Below, piece by piece: positions 46,901 to 57,220 of a stretch of 64,000 nt of DNA. The notes beneath the pieces were generated by a model, which ran no database searches, had not been told where the DNA came from, and was given only the letters and a program-made list of their open reading frames with translations. The stretch is from NCBI GenBank assembly GCA_033085395.1, contig JANQBS010000140.1, positions 41,926-105,925 on the forward strand. The letters are read 5' to 3'. Position 1 is the stretch's first letter. The number at the start of each line of letters is the position of its first letter. Made by a program: the position numbers and the translations under genes. This DNA comes from Xanthoparmelia taractica (taxonomy: Eukaryota; Ascomycota; Lecanoromycetes; Lecanorales; Parmeliaceae).

Positions 46901-47275
46901 GACTATGTTTCAGATGAAGGATACGAGGAGTTTGAAGAAGACCTGTTAGCGGAGGAGCAGGAGTTGATGGACGGTCCGAACGGGGATCCTTACGTACAAC
47001 CACACAATATCATCTCCGCGGCGTTGAACCAAATCGGAGCAGATAGTCTATCAGACAGGGGTATACAGACTGATATCGAGGATAATTGGCGACCTGGAGA
47101 CTTGGAGCGTACCGAGAGTGATCCTGCGAATGGAATGAGGGTGTTCTTCAACAGACTGGTCAAGAATGGAGATATCGAAAGAGATTTGGCCGATAGAGTC
47201 ATAGAGATTGGTGTGCCTCCAGGGATCATTGAGTATCTTGCAGGTCAAGAAACGATGGGACCGGCTGCTGCTTAA
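43940..47275 (+). CDS. Large disordered coiled-coil protein, 1111 residues
   Basis: One uninterrupted exon, preceded by CTCACCATGG, a good start context. No family is recognised. The N-terminus is basic (MARTRRQVTLQEQ), followed by a nine-Asn run and long Ser/Thr/Pro-rich stretches. A segment at about residues 340-440 with REMEEETVSLKAENAKLRAI is a heptad-like helix. A second, strong coiled coil lies at about 595-640 (EEKRIKKLRAQLRKEAEALE). A basic PGQKRKRKPSP motif may be a nuclear localisation signal. The acidic region SDSDEDEQDEQEQ and the PMPKSILRN motif follow. The C-terminal 150 residues (DLDRWWKEHGDDYVSDEGYE to the end) look more conserved and partly helical. A nuclear scaffold role is inference only. 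Confidence 0.85.
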   Translation: MARTRRQVTLQEQESGVPASPPQSLPTASRPTRTKRTTARNNNNNNNNNDDNTTAAPADPAHSTRGGRIGKAKRVGRSRTQPPATTNQDAPESSATDVDGPEASDSLTQPEAAVQATPTARKASSDHERVEDVEKIGVESSGETQSPTGVSVHPVQVQDETAHPVPGPTTPQERPDSATSLKFREILNISPRSPGSSTGRVTPTAIAPTAPLNPTSPISAMASPITPSPLTKPAAQAPSPASPTPVYYIPSKPEHSHSLITIRMDYFQGSKDPVRPAKPAAFAVPSDLVAPVCRFIESRAKLGSDLSKLTTDHPRVEAIVHGDAKYRPQLPSWQSQQSPSIPRSTMKDAFIRRAQRKRGVREMEEETVSLKAENAKLRAIAVGELKEPPKKRTKVVPDPWNADGKLVLGRTKEIEVDEHGVALDPTEEPSLRWSMCIPDPTVMQFLHANGVVDDTEARKRAQLEEARRIAAVGESPHLADEIPDTDGFAEPPDQAQPEQGPETPRARRWGFSSFLPSARSVRKFIPFSSRLTTTTPEHQPSQSQNLAHTEPQIHANSSQSQREPDVAANATGPVRRRHQSASNQQRLLTKQQSEEEKRIKKLRAQLRKEAEALEKQKKDLELAKQDLAEQQKLVDVAQTPGQKRKRKPSPDVIPLPANGGYGMVDDYFIVESSSDEEGLAAQETPTKERPLKRVRTSAPDDATLGSPYRARPYTGTLFAHPDAQRSPQDDNVFVESDKPDVVPALDSTPTPGPTLTFKVPSPGSSDSDEDEQDEQEQINETPRRPSSSNVPMPKSILRNSVSNQSQSRPAANSTSPSKTMVPPPRPNPGHATLPAATTMTPSDALEKAREKALRHQPKQPSTLRESSRLSTSTVNSDPGDEGNDEEYDPKHPAIVSSPSKAAVSEQPLVSSAVPAAFQQPTTQAVSKHPHEQQAALKTRGNQAEALYEISANAEEPAKIVHDAEQTITNTNPKIQADLDRWWKEHGDDYVSDEGYEEFEEDLLAEEQELMDGPNGDPYVQPHNIISAALNQIGADSLSDRGIQTDIEDNWRPGDLERTESDPANGMRVFFNRLVKNGDIERDLADRVIEIGVPPGIIEYLAGQETMGPAAA

Positions 47276-49391
47276 GGCAGCATGGCACTCAATAATAAAA
47301 CAAGGAGATCATAACGCTGCCCGGGCAGCCTGGGAATTGCGTCAGAGTTTTCATTTCAAGTCCTAACAACATCTAATACTCCTCCGACATGCAGCATCTA
47401 TTATGTTTTCACTTCGGTCAGACCATCAAAAACAGCTCCGGATACACATTCGGAAGACTTAGCGGACCCTCGTCCCATCCATCACCTTCTCCCTAACCAG
47501 CACGTTTCCATATTAGGCATCAGCTCTGCTTCAATTGAAGCTGATGCTTGCGATTAGTCCGTCCTCAGCCCGATGCAGGAAGTTTTGCACCGCATGAGGC
47601 TTTATCGACAGATCCATTTCCAGTTGGACATATACAGGCCCATTGGAATCGGAATGTTCGCATAACGACGGGATGTGAAGACCGGACAAGCATTCCATCT
47701 CTTGGAAACCACAAGCACCTTTTACCTCCGAAGGCCGATGCAGGAAGTTTTGCACTGCATGAGGGTTTTCCGACATGTTGGTTTCCGCGGCGGGTGGTCG
47801 AGGTTGGGCTGTCTGTAAAATAGCAAGATGTCATGATTAGGGGAGATACTCTCTACCTCGGGTCATGGTATCAACAAGCATCTTGTATCAGTACGTTGAA
47901 AGTCGGATGCAGACAGCCTACCTCACCATTGCGTTTCACTAGTGCTTGAGTGTTTAAGGTCTGGGAAGAAGGAAGAGCTGGCTCTGAATGTGGAAGACGA
48001 GTCACTTGGTTTGCTGGGTAACAAAACCATGCGTAGTGACATATAAGGAGTTCGTCAGGGTATCAGTGGTCTTTGAAAGAGCATAGAGTAGATACCCCAG
48101 CAGCGAATACAACACATCAATTTCAACCTATCCAAGTGCTTGGTTCCGATCCTGTGGCTATGATGGCAAAACCAAACGAGAGATCTGGTTATCCTACAAC
48201 CCATGCTGCAGGCAGTAGTGGCTCGCGAAAAGAGATGCCAGAGCGAATCTCGAACTATGACATTTTTGCACCAGGACGAGTTATTCTTCCAGACTAATGT
48301 GTAGTGAAATGAGAGGTACCGTAATGAGAACGCGCTTGACGTAGTCATAGCAAAATGCCGTGTCAAACATTCAGAAGTGAAGCATTACTTTCTCCTTAAA
48401 ATCTACTCTCCCTACACCATAAGTTTGCCCTCATCACCTTGTTCAACACATCACCCACACCATTTAAAAAACACCTTACCGGCCCTCAGATCTCAACAGC
48501 AAACACCAAACTCCCGCTCCGTACCGCATCGCACGCAAACACATCGACCAGTATCCATCCCTCATTCCATCGATCCCCTTCCATCCCCTGTTTCAATTAT
48601 TCAAACAAAACACACAAACTCTCACACACAGACACAGGGAGAGAGAGAGACTCGTCTTCTGAAACCAACAAGCAAGACGAGCAAAACATAGCCACAGCAT
48701 ACGCACTGCCTTTTGACGATGGACTATCTCCGGACGCTGACGCAACGGAGCGCGAGTGAGACGAGGGTTGGGAATAGGGTGGGTGATAAGTTCTTTTCCT
48801 TTTTGTTTGATTTTGCGTGTGGTGTTGTTTGTTTGCCATTTTATTTTGGAGTGTTTTTTTTTTTTTTTTTTTCAGTTTTCAGTGTGTGTTGGATATGTTT
48901 GGGTGCAAGGGGAGAGTTGTCGGCAGTATTCATCGGGTGTGGAAGTTTGGGAAGCACAACGGGAAAAAGGATTCAACATCCTTTCTTACCTGCCTCGACC
49001 TCATCGCTGCTCTTTCATGAATGAACGAAGTATGCTTGAGTTCAGATGCGTGAGTGGTGCAAGAGGAAGGGGGTTGAAGGGGCAGGACGCAAGCCTTTAT
49101 ATCTTTGACGGGCTGCTCCTGTCATGGTTGCTGCTGATGAGGAGAATACCTTATGCTCGCCTGCTGCGAGATGAAAAGAGGCCCGCAGAGCAGAAGCAGC
49201 GAGTCTTTCCATCCCGGTCGCTCCTGCCCTCGCAGCATGCCATCATCACTGCTGCAATGAACGCTCCTTCCATCTCCCTCCTCTCCCCACTTCACAGTGG
49301 CACACGAAACGAGCAGAGAGCCCAACACATCTCAATCCCCCTCCCTACAATCTTTCCACAACCAAAACCCCCAACCACAACCACAACCACC
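47276..49391. other. Long intergenic region with degenerate direct repeat
   Basis: Holds a direct repeat GATGCAGGAAGTTTTGCA at about 47572 and 47739, extended imperfectly to about 60 bp. An unassigned frame ending at 48297 (MMAKPNERSGYPTTH...) and a T-run at 48854-48872 are also present. The right end is C-rich leader of the gene starting at 49392. An alternative upstream start at 49257 would add 45 residues to that gene. Confidence 0.4.
48854..48872. repeat. Poly-T tract
   Basis: Nineteen consecutive T residues. Confidence 0.95.
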
Positions 49392-50494
49392 ATGCCCCCC
49401 CACCTCAACCTCAACATCCTCAAACGCAAAGAAAACCCCACTGACCCCCCCTCTCCCCAGCGCCCCCTCTCGACCCCCCCCTCCCGCACACCCTCCCGCA
49501 CAACCTCCCCAACCGTATCCCCCCGCTCCCTCCCTCTACCCCCGAGCCCCACCCCTCCCTCAATCCCAAACGCCGACCCCCTCCCCCTCAACGCCGACAC
49601 CCTCGAAGGCCTCCTAAACGAGCGCTCCTCGCAGCTCCAAAAACTAGCCGACCGCGTCGAAAGCATAAACGAATGGCTAGAAATGGACGGGATCGTGCTG
49701 GCGAAGCTGATACAGGACATCGGCTCGCAAGCGGACAAGGAAGCCGAGGCCAAGCGGGCGGGGGATGAGGCGGCGGAGAGGGCGCGCGCGCTCTGGAAGG
49801 AGAATAATCCGCACACGCCTGCTGCGAGTACAGCGCCTGTGTCGCCGGGGCAGCATCGTAGCGGCGGCGGTGGCGGCGGTAGCAGTAGTGCTGGGAGCGG
49901 TACGGTCAGTGGTAGCGGTGGGCAGCACAGCCGGGTGCCGAGCGGGGAGAGCCGAGTCCCCGAAGTATTTCTCAAAGGACTGAATCTCCACCGCGGCACA
50001 CTCAAAAGCAAAGAAGAGCGCGTGGACGAGAACTGCAGCGTGCGTGATCTGCGGGAGCGCATCAGCGCGATGAAGAGATGGCGGCGGGAGATTGAGCGGA
50101 CGGTCTGTTGGCAGCTCGAGGAGTATCGGCGAGTCCTGAAGGCGATTAATCGGCTGAGCGACGAGAGCGGGAAACGGGCTGCGAGGAGGGTCGTGCAGTT
50201 TCAGGATGAAGGAGATGGGGAGGGGAAGGGGAAAGAGAGGGAGAAGGAGGGGGCGGAGCCGGTGAAGACGACGGGAGTGCAGCGGGATGAGGGGTGGGGT
50301 GTCGGCGGGCAGACTTGGGAGAGGAAGAGGTCAGTGTAGTCCTGTTTTGCTGTTGGGGAACTGGTTGCAAGATGCTGACCCGATTTGGATATAGTGGTAG
50401 AGTGCCCAGTCAGGCGGAGTGGGAGGAGTTGTTCAGCGAGGGCAGAATCGGATGGGATGACAAGGGTATACTTCGGAAGTACCTAGGATGCTGA
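49392..50494 (+). CDS. Hypothetical Ser/Pro-rich and helical protein
   Basis: Exons 49392-50329 and 50395-50494, 345 residues. I chose the ATG in CAACCACCATG because its context is optimal. The N-terminal 75 residues are Pro/Ser/Thr-rich. Residues 80-150 form a helix with heptad character (LLNERSSQLQKLADRVESIN, EADKEAEAKRAGDEAAERAR). A Gly/Ser linker follows, then a second helical block (LRERISAMKRWRREIERTVC, WQLEEYRRVLKAINRLSDES). The small last exon adds SQAEWEELFSEGRIGWDDKG and a short tail, which looks conserved in style and supports the splice. No family is recognised; a structural or trafficking adaptor is possible. Confidence 0.75.
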
Positions 50495-50676
50495 TGTCGG
50501 TATACGACCTGACATTGAGTAGATAGCCGAGATGCCTTTCTGCTTGGATCGGGCTTTTCGACATCTGATATTGGCAACGACAAGACCGAGAATGGACGAA
50601 ACGCACAATGGCGGCACCCGCATCGATGAAGGCAGATGGCGCAATAGTATTCCTACGGTATCATCAATAGGATAAC

Positions 50677-52890
50677 TCAATCATCAAAGCCCTCAAACGT
50701 TCCATGCTTGTCCTCTTCCGTCTTTCTCGCTTTGACCTCGTCAATCAGACGCTCCAGCTCCCGTTGTTTCTCGCGCTCAGCAGGACTCATATTCTCCCAC
50801 TTCTTCCAATCCCGCTTCGTACGCTTCTTGCTTCTCCTCATCTCCCTCTCGTCTCGCGCCTCGAGCTTGTTGCTCCAAGCCCTCTTCAGCTGTTTCTTCT
50901 CCGGCGGAAGAGGAGCCGTGTCAGCTGTATTGGAAACTTCATCCTTCTCCGCTAGCACCCGTTTCCTCATCCCCTCCCTCTTCTTTTCTTTGTACGCATA
51001 AGCATTCCAATCTATATCCAAGCCCAGTGACTTGTCGCCTTCCCAACTCTTCAGCTCCGGCATCTTAGGAAGCTTGAGCAATCCCCACGCATTACCCAGG
51101 TCCTCCCAGTCCAGGTCGGCGACCCGAAAGATGCTGCTCGCTTGATGTTTGCTGTAGGATCTGACCCAGGACACAAATCCGCGCTTTGCTTTATCGTTGA
51201 AAGCACGGTCTGATAAAACCGTTCGTCTTATTGCCTTTGTTGCAGCTCGCGCGTCTTCGTCGGTGACGTTGATGTTTGGAGCAGTCAGCGGAGTGATTGG
51301 CGTCTTGCGGATCTCGAGGAAGGGTATGTAGTCCTCTTCACGCCCAGGTTGCAAAAGAAGGACACTCAAGCCTTTGCGACCGGCTCGTCCAGATCGTCTG
51401 AAGATATTAGAGTCAGCTTTCTTTCTTTCGGACAGGAATCTAGACAATCAGACGACTTGAAGGGGCATTAGGCGACATTGGCTGCCATAGAAATATTTAA
51501 AAAGTGCCCCAAAATGTACATACCCACAACGATGCAAGAAAACCTTCGGATCACTCGGTGGGTCAACTTGGACCACAAGATCCGTTTGAGGGATGTCAAG
51601 ACCCCTGGCGGCAACATCGGTAGTCAGAAGAATCGAAGGGGTGTTAGAGTCAGTAAAGGCAGCAAGATTCTTGATACGGGCCTTCGCTGGATGCTTTCCG
51701 TGGAGCGGAACTAGAGTAAAAGACTGATGATTCATCGACGGAAGGATTGACGGAAGCACGTGCTGAAAGTAGTCAACCGCGGCGCAGGTGGAGAGAAATA
51801 TGATGGTTTTGTTTGGAGGCGGCTCTAGAGCAGAGAGGATTTTCGAGACGGTTGAAAGTTTATGGGACGCAGGAGTGATGAGATAGCTCATCTGGAGGCT
51901 ATAGCGCGTTAGGAGGATCCTCTGCAGCAACACAAGGATGTTCTTAGGATTACCTAGACGGCGTCCTTCGATCCTGCCCGCCGTTTGCACCCTTGACTTT
52001 AACGGTGATCTTCACAGGATTCCGCAAGCCAACTCTAACAATCTCTCCTACCGCCTCGCTAACAGAGGCAGAGAAAAGACCCGTACGCCTCTGTTTTGGC
52101 AGCCTGCCCAGTATCTTCTGAAGGTCTTCCCGAAATCCGAGGTCCAACAACCTATCTGCTTCATCTAACACAAAGATTTCGAAGGACGACTGAGTGCATT
52201 TGACGTGTGGTGATGATAAAAGCTCAAGTAGTCGTCCAGGAGTGGCTACAAGTAGACTCGGGCTATTTTTCAAGAAGCTGCTTAGATCTTGGGATGTTGA
52301 AGTGTCACCGCCGACCAAGAGCTGCGCAACGATTTTCGGGCCTGAGGGTGAGGACGACCGTACATCGGTCCCTACGGAATCATCGTCGTGATGGAGGGGT
52401 TCCATTGCCGCAGCAGAAGGCCCATGGAAAGCCAATAGTGACTGTAAAACGCCATAGATTTGGGTAGCTAACTCTCTACTCCTCTCAGCGCAAATCTAGC
52501 CGTGATCGCTTCCTAATTCCTCACCTTGTTGGTGATAGAACTATAGCTCCTACATGGTGCCGTTTGATCTGCTCCTCCAACCGCAGAAGCTTCTCCACGA
52601 TGGGTATTAGGTACGCCAGAGTCTTTCCCGATCCTGTGACTGCCTCAACAACCACGTCTTTATTCGTCATAAATTGCGGAATAGTGCTGGCTTGTACAGG
52701 TGTCATCCTGAGCGCAAACAGGAGTCAGCACCTCCTCCTAATGGCCTAAGTTTGGAATCCATTACCGCTTGAAGCCCATGCTTGAGACGGCATCGAGGAT
52801 CCATTCAGCCAACGGCGGGGTGAGAGCTTCCCAGGCTCGGGATGGTGAGGCGGCGGCCTTTACGGATGCTGCCTGCATCTCTGGTGCCAT
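50677..52890 (-). CDS. SPB4: DEAD-box ATP-dependent RNA helicase Spb4
   Basis: Nucleolar helicase acting on pre-60S particles during 25S rRNA maturation. Five exons: 52766-52890, 52525-52707, 51954-52475, 51524-51898 and 50677-51397, giving 641 residues. Motifs in order: Q motif GFKRMTPVQ; Walker A AVTGSGKT; Ia SPTRELA (joined by splicing); Ib VATPGRLLELL; II LDEADRLLDLG; III reads SAS instead of SAT (TGLFSASVSEA); IV IIFLSTC; V TDVAARGLDIP; VI HRCGRSGRAGR (joined by splicing). The C-terminus carries the Spb4/DDX55-type extension with VSWVRSYSKHQASSIFRV and a basic tail (MRRSKKRTKRDWKKW). Divergent from DGK1 with about 500 bp between starts. Confidence 0.96.
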
Positions 52891-53394
52891 GTTGTCTAGA
52901 ATTGTCCAGATAAGGACAGATGTAAGCCACCTGGTGACCATACAGGTTCAATTAGGAAAGCGGTTGGCTTGCGCCTTGGCGGCAGTGTTAAAACTTTAGG
53001 GCAATCGTTATCTAATCTATTAGCGCGCCTTCTGTCGTTCCTTGGAAAGAATCACTTGGCCGTTTCTTGTCATCATTTCAGCTACCTTCTACTTTCAACC
53101 AGCTTCAGCGAAGCCTAGCGAGCCTCCCAAGCTGAACCCATTGTGTTCCGTCTTATAGACTCCTTCATGCTTAGAGCATTCTCTGAGCATCTCATCATGT
53201 CGACCACCACAACCAAGCGGCACGCGCTGTGGCAGTAAACCAAAGAAACCGCCACGATAGCGAGCCTCGAGCATCCAACCCACTCACTCCACTCAATTTT
53301 GACAACACATCCTTCCTTTCGGAACAACTTCTTTTCCCATTTTGGTCTCAGCCTGGTGCTACCGCCCTTCCCTTCCTTTCCCACTCTCCTAGCC
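52891..53394. promoter_or_regulatory. Divergent promoter region, SPB4 / DGK1
   Basis: 504 bp between the two start codons. Contains pyrimidine-rich tracts before the DGK1 start; no specific site is assigned. Confidence 0.5.
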
Positions 53395-54540
53395 ATGTCA
53401 CAACAATATCAAACACCCGGCACTCCTCGGGTCATCTCTCCCACACCTCCGCCCACCGAAACTCACCGCGATGGTTACTTCGCCCCCATAACACGCTCCG
53501 TCGCCGCCAGAAGACACAACTCGCCCGCCCCAATATCCGAAGGTTCAGAGCCAGACTCCCCCTCCTCGGACTCGAGCCTCGAAAAGCGAGCCCGAGCCCG
53601 CAGCCGGAGTCCAAAAACGCATGCCAAACGACAAAAAGAAGCGGCAGCCTCAAGAGCGACTCAAGCTACAAAAAAGCCACCAGACGGCGCGGCAACCGAG
53701 ACCAATGGCCATCTCTCCCCTTCCTCTGCCGCTTCTGCAGATTCCTCCTACTGGCGCTCCATATCTCGGTCTCCCTCGCCCCTCGGTCTTATTCCTATCC
53801 ACAGACACTGGCGCTCTTTCATTCACCGACACGAAATACCACGCAAGGCTCTGCACGTTTCCATCGGCTTCTTCACCCTCCATCTCTACACGCGCGGTAC
53901 TTCTGCCGCATCAATACATCCCTGGCTGCTAGGCGCACTGATACCGATCGCCAGCGCCGACTATGCGCGACATACCTTTCCAGCTTTCAATCGACTCTAC
54001 ATCCGAATGCTAGGGGCGCTGATGAGGGAAAGCGAAGTAGACGGGTACAATGGCGTGATATGGTACCTGCTAGGGACATGGACCGTGCTGCGCTTCTTCC
54101 CGAAAGACGTAGGGGTGATGTCAGTGCTGTTGCTCAGCTGGTGCGACACGGCAGCCAGTACCTTTGGACGCCTCTGGGGCCGCTACACGCCGCGGTTACG
54201 ACGGGGAAAAAGCCTAGCAGGGAGTGCGGCGGCGGCAGTCGTGGGCGTGATGACAGCGGTTGTGTTCTGGGGGTGGGCTGTGCCAGCTTACGGGCACGGA
54301 GACGAGGGTTTCATGTTCAAAGGACAACTGGGACTGCCTGAAGCAGTGAAGGACACTTTTGGCTTGAAAGAAGGCCAGGGCGCAGTAGGCGGGTGGGTAG
54401 CGCTAGGGATCGTGAGTCTTTGGAGCGGATTGGTCGCGAGCGCGAGTGAAGTGGTGGATATATTCGGATGGGACGACAATGTAACGATTCCTGTACTGAG
54501 CGGGCTTGGACTATGGGGGTTCTTCAAAGTGTTCTGTTGA
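53395..54540 (+). CDS. DGK1: CTP-dependent diacylglycerol kinase
   Basis: ER/nuclear-envelope integral membrane enzyme that phosphorylates diacylglycerol with CTP to phosphatidate, opposing Pah1 lipin in lipid storage and membrane growth. Single exon, 381 residues, start in AGCCATG. The first 145 residues are disordered and Ser/Pro/Arg-rich, with likely phosphosites (the cytosolic tail). The catalytic part starts RKALHVSIGFFTLHLYTRG, followed by the membrane segments, LLLSWCDTAASTFGRLWGR (conserved D-x-x-A-x-x-x-G-x-x-x-G CTP-transferase motif) and RRGKSLAGSAAA, then ASEVVDIFGWDDNVTIPVLS near the C-terminus. Key residues appear intact. Confidence 0.93.
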   Translation: MSQQYQTPGTPRVISPTPPPTETHRDGYFAPITRSVAARRHNSPAPISEGSEPDSPSSDSSLEKRARARSRSPKTHAKRQKEAAASRATQATKKPPDGAATETNGHLSPSSAASADSSYWRSISRSPSPLGLIPIHRHWRSFIHRHEIPRKALHVSIGFFTLHLYTRGTSAASIHPWLLGALIPIASADYARHTFPAFNRLYIRMLGALMRESEVDGYNGVIWYLLGTWTVLRFFPKDVGVMSVLLLSWCDTAASTFGRLWGRYTPRLRRGKSLAGSAAAAVVGVMTAVVFWGWAVPAYGHGDEGFMFKGQLGLPEAVKDTFGLKEGQGAVGGWVALGIVSLWSGLVASASEVVDIFGWDDNVTIPVLSGLGLWGFFKVFC

Positions 54541-54889
54541 CACTTGAATGCATGCATATTGTCTCAACTCAAAGCCACCGTAATTCGTAGCACTTCCGTC
54601 GCGCCATCGCTGTGATTTGCGTACGTTTTCCCTCGCTTCAGCAAGTGCCACGTATTCACGCATTTCTATCCAAAGTCTCGAACAAGCATGTCTGTCGCCA
54701 GCTAATCACATCAATGTCGAGTCTCAAACCCACGCTATCATCGCAATCAAATAACGCCTCCACATCGCACAACCGTAAATCGCAGGCTCAAAGACATGGA
54801 GAATTAAACCAATTACTATACTCCCCAACTCCCCTCTCTCATAGTCTCGCCATTAAATCCGTCCTTTACTCCCTTCCCCCCAGATATGC
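54541..54889. other. Convergent intergenic region
   Basis: 3' ends of DGK1 and of the 570-residue minus-strand gene. Nothing else is seen. Confidence 0.5.
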
Positions 54890-56602
54890 TCAAACCAGCA
54901 CGACCTCAACCCCAACCCCACACCTCCCCCCCTCCGTCCCCCAACACGGCGCCCCATCCACAATCTCCAAAAAGACCTCAAAGGTATCCGGGAACTCGCG
55001 CTTGAGCAAAATCGCCCTATCGACATCCCTCTCCTGCTTCCAATCGAACGTGGCGCGGATACCAGACACGACATCCTGCCCTGCGCCCGGTATGGCCGAG
55101 ATAGCGAGGACGGAGGAGAAGAAGGAGGAGAGGGTCATGCAGGAGCGGAGTTTGAGGGGGACGGTGTCGGTGGAGAGGGGGATGGCGATGAAGAGGGTTG
55201 TGCGGGATTGTTTGTCCGGGGTTAAGGGTGTTGACGAGGATGAGGAGATTGAAGAGGAGGGAGGGGGGATGGTGGAGTGCGGGGTTGAGGAGGTAATGGG
55301 CGTTGAGGGTCTGGAGTGGGTTTGTGAGGAGGTGGATGGTGTGGGGCGTGGGGAGGAGCGGGTGGATTGAGAGCGGCGGGTTGCTGTGGAGGGCTGAGGC
55401 GAGGTGGGGTTGGTCGGGTTTGAAGTGGATGCCTCGCGCCTGCGCTTCGTTGGCCTCGCTGGATGGTTGAAATCTGCAGAAGTGTGTACTTGGTGTTGTG
55501 GGATATGGATTGTCGGAGTGTCTGCATTATCTCTATGTGGCTGTGTGCTGATTCGCTTCTCATCGTTGGGCTCCGCAGGGGTATGGTGTACTCGTTGAGT
55601 TCCAGTTGCGCTGTTCTCGTCGAGTTTGGAGGTAAGACTATGATGTTTGATCTCCGGGCCTTCGTTTGAAGGACCTTGAGATGGTGATGCTTGAACAAAG
55701 TCTCCCGGGCCATCTAGGGAGTCGTCAAGCCCTTTTGGGGACGATACATCGTGTCTCGGTCCCGATGAAAGCTCCCTCTCATTTTTTGCCTGAGCGGAGG
55801 GCTGACTATCGTGATGTGCTGGGGCAGGGAGGATTTGGATGTTACGGTACTTGGCTTTTATGGGCCTTGGAGAGTCCTTAATTGACGGACTCGCTGCTTG
55901 AGCCATGGTTTCGTTATGGATGTAATGTTGCTGTCCTTGAGCTCTGTGTTGACGCCCAAGGTACTCAGAGTCGGAAATTGCTGGACGCGCCGAAGATGGA
56001 GTCAGAGAATTTATCGGAGAAAAACTTGATGGTTGCCACTCTGGCTGAGGCGCGTACTGAGAGGTCTGCTGGGCACGGCCATCAGGCTTGGCGGAAGGTT
56101 CAAAGTAAGGAATATTTGCATGCTGCGTCCTCAAATCGAGCCTGGAGTCTTCTGCACCTTTCTGGTACGGTCCGAAAGCCACTGGCTGATACGAAAATCC
56201 TCTAATGGGACCCAGCCAGCTTCGGTAGGAACAATACCGGTCAGCCGCATTCCCTTTCACGATAAGTCTTCGACCTCCAACGTCGATAGTGTAGAAGGTC
56301 CATTGGGGACTCCACGACCAGCAGATAATTTCAGCTTCCACAGGTACCCCTGGTTGCTGGTCGTCAGTCGCTCGAAGAGTTACGGGTTTGCGGAGGCCAG
56401 CTGTGTTACTGCCTTGGTTCTCCTCAACGAATGGGGGCAGTTCAGAATGATAGAGCTGCTTTGCTTCTGCTAGCCAGTCGATGAAATGGTCGTCGGGAAG
56501 TTTGTCTGGATTCGTCCGTCCTCTTCTGCCGGCAAAACCCTCCGTAGGCATACTGGGATTGCTTTCGGGAAAGTCATTCACAGTGTTGAGTGTCATTGAC
56601 AT
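54890..56602 (-). CDS. Hypothetical protein, 570 residues
   Basis: Single exon. No named family is recognised. The N-terminal 140 residues look folded (LPDDHFIDWLAEAKQLYHSE, EAEIICWSWSPQWTFYTIDV) and end near GFSYQPVAFGPYQ. A central linker of some 280 residues is rich in Ser, Pro, Thr and Gln and contains a basic RPTKRRRE cluster that may be a nuclear signal. The C-terminal 110 residues (TTLFIAIPLSTDTVPLKLRS, SGIRATFDWKQERDVDRAIL, REFPDTFEVFLEIVDGAPCW) look compact and conserved, with alternating strands and helices. The layout of two folded ends joined by a disordered linker fits a fungal regulatory or chromatin protein, but function is unknown. Confidence 0.85.
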   Translation of the reverse strand: MSMTLNTVNDFPESNPSMPTEGFAGRRGRTNPDKLPDDHFIDWLAEAKQLYHSELPPFVEENQGSNTAGLRKPVTLRATDDQQPGVPVEAEIICWSWSPQWTFYTIDVGGRRLIVKGNAADRYCSYRSWLGPIRGFSYQPVAFGPYQKGAEDSRLDLRTQHANIPYFEPSAKPDGRAQQTSQYAPQPEWQPSSFSPINSLTPSSARPAISDSEYLGRQHRAQGQQHYIHNETMAQAASPSIKDSPRPIKAKYRNIQILPAPAHHDSQPSAQAKNERELSSGPRHDVSSPKGLDDSLDGPGDFVQASPSQGPSNEGPEIKHHSLTSKLDENSATGTQRVHHTPAEPNDEKRISTQPHRDNADTPTIHIPQHQVHTSADFNHPARPTKRRREASTSNPTNPTSPQPSTATRRSQSTRSSPRPTPSTSSQTHSRPSTPITSSTPHSTIPPPSSSISSSSSTPLTPDKQSRTTLFIAIPLSTDTVPLKLRSCMTLSSFFSSVLAISAIPGAGQDVVSGIRATFDWKQERDVDRAILLKREFPDTFEVFLEIVDGAPCWGTEGGRCGVGVEVVLV

Positions 56603-57220
56603 CCTCTACTATGTATGAACATTAGCATGTCTTCTTCATGGCGAATATTTACCGCATTTCATTACAATGGGTTATATTTTCTGTCCTGACTATTATGAGC
56701 ATGGCTCTTATTCCATGAGTCTTCACAATGGTCTACTATCAGGCCTTCACGTCAATAATGCTGGTCGGTACGGACTGAAGGCTTTCCAAAGGTCCAACTC
56801 TGTTATCGGCCTTTCAATTTTCTTTTGAAGCGCTTTTGTCCACCAGACGTGGGAGTTAACACTTAAGAGACAAGTGTAGGACGTCGTGTGATACACAAGG
56901 CTGATTCTTGGCCTGATTCCTCCGTTGCCTTCACGTCAAAAGCATGAAGAATTTAACAACTGGTTGATATTCCAAGGTGGTCGGCCACAGATCTGTGCTG
57001 TTGGGTCAATGTGTTCTACAAACACGTGTGACGCTCCTATAATGTTTACAAAGGGCTGAGGGGGGAAATGCCACAAGAAAAGCAAAGGTGCGTTAGCGTA
57101 TATGTCGACATAGCAATTAGACGTGACTGCCGAGGTATCTCCCCAAAACACCACAGTCCTCACAAGCCCACCGCCCCCAATCCACTGCGCAAGACCGAAT
57201 GAGAGCGCCTTATAGCCAAC
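56603..57220. promoter_or_regulatory. Divergent intergenic region, hypothetical / ARP10
   Basis: 618 bp between divergent start codons; no gene or specific site is recognised. Confidence 0.45.

Noticed and set aside
53229..54341. 370-codon frame in another register over DGK1
   Set aside because: Arg/Ser-rich shadow; the DGK1 register contains the CTP-transferase motifs and membrane segments.
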